DNA of 64,000 nt. Origin: Burhinus oedicnemus (taxonomy: Eukaryota; Chordata; Aves; Charadriiformes; Burhinidae). This document shows positions 59,051 to 64,000 of this stretch, in pieces; position 1 is the first letter of the stretch; each line of letters begins with the position of its first letter. The notes below the pieces were generated by a model, which saw nothing but the letters and a program-made list of their open reading frames with translations, was not told where the DNA came from and ran no database searches. The stretch is taken from NCBI GenBank assembly GCA_008921705.1, contig VFFE01007650.1, positions 618,748-682,747 on the forward strand, given 5' to 3'. The translations under genes and the position numbers were made by a program.

Positions 59051-62000
59051 CTTCAATGAGGACAAATGGTCCGGGGATTTCTTACAGATGCAGATCCAGT
59101 ATGAAAGATGAAACTGGATGCAAGTTAGTAAAAAGTGAAGAACTGCACTGTTTGGAAGGCATTTAATAGAATCATTTACAATGCCACCAGCTTTGCAGAA
59201 GGAACTAAGCGCTGATATGAACTTGATAAAAACAGAACACTGAAGTGTACAAAAATTCCTTAGATTTGGGCAACCCTGACAGTTTAGATACAGATGGGCT
59301 AGAGTTTTAGCTGCCTCTAGGCATAGGAAGTGGCCGCTGATTGAGAAAGAGTTTTAGAATATTTATATTTCGGGTTGTTAAGATTATGTTAAATCCTTTA
59401 TTAAGCAATGAAGTTCTTCCATTTTGCTCCATGTTCATAAAAACCTTGTTCAATGAAGCTTACAAAAATACTTCTATTGAAGTCAACACACTTTGGAGCA
59501 AGGCCTGTGCATCCAGGTCATTAAGAGCATATACATTTCTGTTTGCACCCTTGCAAATGTTATATGAAAAGGTTTCTATAAACACAAGAAGAATCCGTTG
59601 GACTTTTAAATTTCTAGAAATTCTAAAAACTAAGGTATAAACTATACTTGCTTACATAGATGGAATTTGTAGTAACATAAAGTAATTTTGTTGTATGACA
59701 CGAAGTTTTTTAAACTAAAATGTATATATTCTGCATCTCAATGTAGAAAGCAGTTTTCAGGTTGTCTGCTAGGTTAAATGGCTCTCTGTTTATCTTCAGA
59801 CAGGAAAGGATCACAACCAAACCATGGCCAGTCTTGTTTTTTGTCTTACCGGGAAATACACTTTGAGGAGCTTGAATCATGTTTGTAGTTCTTTCTTGAA
59901 CCCTTTCGAGTTAGTCAGCATTCTTCTCAATGTGTTGGCAACAGAGTTAATTGTGATATTCAAGTAATGGCCTATTATAATTTCCCTGCTGCCTCTAAAT
60001 ACCACTTCAGTTTCCTTCAGAATTGCACTTTGACTTTTTTCACCTTGACATATTTTTTAAATCAACTTAATGCCTTAGACCATGTAAAGGCTTTGTCCTT
60101 TAGCTGCAGTGAAGGATTTGGAAATAGGCTGTTTGACTTTTTAAAATAGGGCTATATTTTGTCGGTTACAAAAGGTTTGCACATAATTTTAAGCTTAGAA
60201 TTCTGTCTGGTTTTGTGCGTTCTTCAGTAAGACCCAGCTCACATGAATCGATCTGAACTGGGCAAAAACATGTCAAAGAAGGTATTATTTTCTATCAGTG
60301 AATGCAAGTCATACTGGTAAGGTGTTGTTTTTCTAAGGTCCTTAAGATACATACCTTCATATACTGAAACTGACTGCATCATAGACAAGAATAAACAGGC
60401 ATATTGGAGAAATCTGTACAACCTTCAGGACAAGCATTTTCTTGACTCAGCTCTGTTTTATCACAACAGACATCCAAAAGATGTCTATAAACACTAAGAC
60501 ACTTTGCATTGTCTGAACTTTAATGACAGAGTAGATGCTTTTCCAGAATTCATCTTTGCAAGCAGCTTCAAGCAGAGGATTCTGGTATAAAATACATAAA
60601 TATTCAGTTGTTCAAGTTGCCTCTGCATGGTCATGTTAACTTTCAAGCTGGGAAACAGTAAGTGCATGGGCAACCAAGATAAACAGCACAGGATTTCCCA
60701 TGCTCTTTGCAGTTTCTTTATTCACTTTGAGGCTGTGGTTTAGAGATCAGCTTAAACCAGCCTAAGCTGGCATGGCTGCCAAAAGGTGACATTCAGGAAT
60801 GTGCTTCTGGGGTAGGTGAAGGAGGAGGGTGCACCGTCCCTTCCAGCGGCAGCATGATTGCAGATGTTCTTAAACCAACTGCAAAACCATCCCCTGCGGG
60901 GACTACAGTCTGTAGGAGAGGGTATGTGTGGGACTTTAAAATGAATAGGGTGTCTAGCCTTTAAAATCCCATCACAGAACTGGTTGCTGGTAATGCAGAC
61001 AAAACATCATCTTCAAACCAGGAATGTTTTGTGTAAGTATTGTAATTTCGATCTCCCCTCTTGCATTTCAAAACTACTAGAAATTATTAGATTGATTCCA
61101 GACAATCGGGAGATAGAACTGATTTACGGCTCTGTTCCACAATATACCGAGTGGAAAACAGTTACATCAGGTTCAGTCAAAGTTGTAGTCATTTTTTCAT
61201 TCATACTTTGTCTGCTTGTTTTACTTTCAATATGTTGACCAATGTATTTGCTCAATATATTACAAATATGATTGACTAGATATTTCTGATGTGAAATAGC
61301 TTCTGGAAAAAGTACACTGGTTAGTTTCCATGATACATTTTGTATTGCTGTTCTCTTGAAGTAGCTCTCAGAGGGGAAACCATCACTTAAGTCATTTGTC
61401 CAATCTGGCTATAAATCAGTGGAGACTACACTGCAGAAAATATTCCTTCATTGGCAGGCGCTTCGATGGGATGACCTCATCATTTTTTCCATCTCCAGTA
61501 TGGAGGTGTCTAAGATTTATTACAATCTTAATATAAATTCAAGATTATGGATATGTTTTTATGACTTATTGTCATGACAATGACAAAAAAAGGCCAACAA
61601 AAGTACAAGATAGCTTTATAGTGTCAGGATATTAAAATATGTCAATCCAAGTTTATGGCAAAATTTAAGCAGTAAGCATCTGAAAATGAGATATTTTCTC
61701 ATCTCTGTTCTTTTCTAAAGATTAAACTAATTAATTCTGTTACAGAGAAACAATGTTTTTCCTATCAATTCAATACATGACTTAAAAAGAAAACAACAGT
61801 TTCAGGATGATTTTAAACCAATGTCATTGCTAATCTTTCTGGATCAGATTGCAGATAACCACTGCCCGTATTGTGACAACTGATTAGAGCAGGAGCCAGA
61901 TCTAAAAAAAGAGCACAGGCCTGAATAAGAAGATATAGGTAGACTTCTACTGCCTTACTCAAAGACGTAGTTTAACTACTTCTTACCTAATAGTTCCCTT

Positions 62001-64000
62001 AGCCTGAGGTTTTTAAATGTCAGTAATAACGCTCTTTTCACCCTGAAAACTTCCAACACTTAACCTAACGGTTAGATGCCTACCCTCCATCTAACCATCC
62101 CTGGAACCCAGAAACAAGACAGGGACAAATATAATATCTCAAATTACTTCTCTGATATTACGGGGCAAAGCAAACCCTGAAAAGACTTTCAGAAATGCTG
62201 GTGCTAGGGTAACAGCAGCTGTTACTGAACGGTTACTAAGACACTTAGAGAAAAGCTCAGGAACAATAGAAAAACTAAGGGTGTGAGGGCAACCCCTCAG
62301 AAAGTGGAAGGAGGTCAAAAGAACACTCCTTAGGAGTGAAAAGGAAGGCTGGGCAAGACCACAAAATAAAGGGTTATACCAGACAATGAAGCAAAAAAAA
62401 GGGAGTCTGGAAGCCATCTGCATAAAATGGGATTTGCAATACCATCTATATTCTATAGATCCTGCTAAAGATGAGAAGGGGAAAGGGCAAGGAACACAGT
62501 TGCCATGTAAAGCTTAGCTGTAGTTTTTCAGCACTAATCTGTGGAAGAAGACACAAGCTGTGGGCATGAACTGTGGGCATGTCTGCTGTGTCCTCGGCTC
62601 AACCTTGCTCCTACTGTACGTACAAACCATGTGCTGAGTGTGAGTCAGGACTGATCTGGCCTTCCTGGAATCCAGATCTTTTCAGTGGGTGATAGATCAG
62701 ACCACTGAAACTATCCAGGCTACTGTCTGCAGGATGTTGGACCAGTTCCTGAGGTCATAACTTCTCCCCCTTTTGACTTAATCACATTTCTTATTCATTC
62801 TGCCATGCAACAGGGAAATAGGTTTAACTGTCATTTTGCCATACCCTTTCTTAAGGGCGAGATCTTGGGCACATTCTTGTTTGCATTTGTCAGCAGGTAC
62901 CACAGTTACACAATGAATGCAAAGGCCATGGTGCTTATTTGTGTTTATATTCTGCAGCTGTGGTCTCTAGGAAGAGCTTTCTCATGCCTGATGTCTGGAT
63001 GACATTATAGACAGCCCTTCTGAGCCTTCTTTAGCCATGACCATCAGATGGCCCTTTTGAGCTTCCTTTAATGATATGCTTTAGATGACCAGGATACAAA
63101 TACTCTCCAGCTAAGTCACAGAAGCCATCCCAGACTAGTGACAACTCATGAGACTCTAACTCTCATCAGACTACTTTGTGACTGTGTCTCTTTTTTTCCA
63201 TATAAATCTGATAATTCATCTTTGTCTGATTTGATTTTTCATCTGCAATGGCCCAGCTATTCTTTGCAATCAAGTGACACCGCAAGCATAGCCACAGAGT
63301 CAGGGCCACTGTCAAGAGCCGCCTGAAGCAGAAGAGTTCAAGCATCCCTTCTCCCAAAACACCCTCTAAAGGCAGAGCGTGTGTGGATAGCAACAGCAGG
63401 CAGACTCTCTGACATGTATGCAATGTCCTTTTTTTTAACTTTGGTGGGATGCGAGAATGATACAGAAACAAGAAACAGAAACCCAAGTCAACATCACTGA
63501 ACTTCCAAAACAGTGACAAATCCCATCGAACATCCCACACACCTAAAATTCTTTTTTTTTTTGCCTGTGATTGCTTTGTGATGATGCTCTCCATGCAAAA
63601 TATATATAGTACATACAGGCAGGAAGGCTCAAAATGAATATACAGTGTGCAATGTGGCATGCAGTCATGGTGTCTAGGGAAACTCACCTGGGAATGGCTG
63701 ATTGACCAAGCTGGGTGGTGATTCCCCAAGAACTCTCCAGAGAAGGACAGTTTAAGAGCTGCGCGTTGATTAGAGGCACCTGCCTCTACTGAGACCATGA
63801 GTTTTTTTCTGGTACATGGCAGACAACTGAGAATAATACCAGGGAATATCACATCCTTGGGATGAGCTGACACGGTTGCAACAACAACATGGTTGGCAAA
63901 AAAGAATTTGGGGCTGGCAGGAGATTGTTTGTAGGAATGATCTGGGAAGAAGGGTGGATTTAGATGGATGGAATCACTGGCCTCAAGCAAAGGGGGAAAA
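59051..64000. other. Single-copy intergenic DNA to the window end
   Basis: AT-rich. A 13-base unit is repeated in tandem at 62558-62581 ('ctgtgggcatg' twice). A stretch at 62690-62760 ('gatagatcagaccactgaaactatccaggctactgtctgc') weakly recalls an old amniote repeat with a 'gggtcagacca..ggtccatctagcccagtatcctgtct' pattern. No gene is supported; the long terminal frame is listed separately. Confidence 0.5.
63166..64000 (-). other. Long unexplained open frame running off the window edge
   Basis: The frame is open from the window end to a stop at 63166-63168, at least 278 codons, and continues upstream of what can be seen. There is no ATG near the edge; the first is about 65 codons in (about 63798), leaving some 210 codons. 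The product has scattered hydrophobic stretches and Cys/His residues but no motif, signal peptide or family that I recognise. It is not similar to the CR1 proteins. By composition such a length is uncommon by chance in AT-rich DNA, yet amino-acid use resembles translated non-coding sequence. Confidence 0.15.

Noticed and set aside
62558..62581. 13-base tandem duplication
   Set aside because: Ordinary replication slippage, two units only.
62690..62760. Possible ancient repeat tail
   Set aside because: Similarity is only suggestive; too diverged to call without a profile search.

Overview
The window looks like avian nuclear DNA from a gene-poor, mostly intergenic region. The main evidence is a set of CR1-type LINE retrotransposons whose 3' ends carry the bird-type 'ggtcccttccaaccc' block and short tails built on ATTCTATG or GATTCTGT. 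There are also two much older L3/CR1-like tails shared in type with other amniotes. No L1 or Alu, bacterial gene, tRNA, rRNA or CRISPR was recognised. I could not support any complete host protein-coding gene. The only recognisable coding sequence is decayed CR1 ORF2 (endonuclease/reverse transcriptase) and a fragment resembling CR1 ORF1.

Layout. 1-14.5 kb: single-copy, AT-rich DNA with an ancient L3-like tail (2713-2930, +), a short CR1 tail (6786-6958, +), a 1-kb CR1 with the C-terminal half of ORF2 (9377-10368, +) and a second ancient tail (14338-14482, -). 14.5-19.9 kb: a stretch visibly richer in G+C and CpG, with a tight CpG cluster at 17240-17644; this is the best place to look for a regulatory element or an unannotated transcript. 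19.9-43.5 kb: a long AT-rich desert with no recognisable CR1, only homopolymers, a few palindromes and some doubtful ancient repeats. 43.5-46.6 kb: the longest simple CR1, on the minus strand, carrying nearly all of ORF2. 51.1 kb: another minus-strand CR1 tail.

54.8-59.05 kb: the most informative region, an old minus-strand CR1 broken into three pieces by two later CR1 insertions. One is in the opposite orientation (55261-56178, flanked by AAATGA repeats). The other is in the same orientation (56408-57157, flanked by CCTTCTT repeats). Removing each insertion plus one repeat copy rejoins the host element in frame. 59-64 kb is single-copy DNA ending in an unexplained ORF that runs off the window.

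The CR1 copies form a small relative history. The host element at 54.8-59.05 kb predates both of its insertions. The 9.4-kb and 56.4-kb copies are close relatives sharing the same in-frame TGA. Only one of the four copies that cover the reverse transcriptase active site keeps the FADD box intact. I see no new multi-gene system; the interest lies in the nested insertions, the shared nonsense codon, the CpG-rich domain and a few palindromes.
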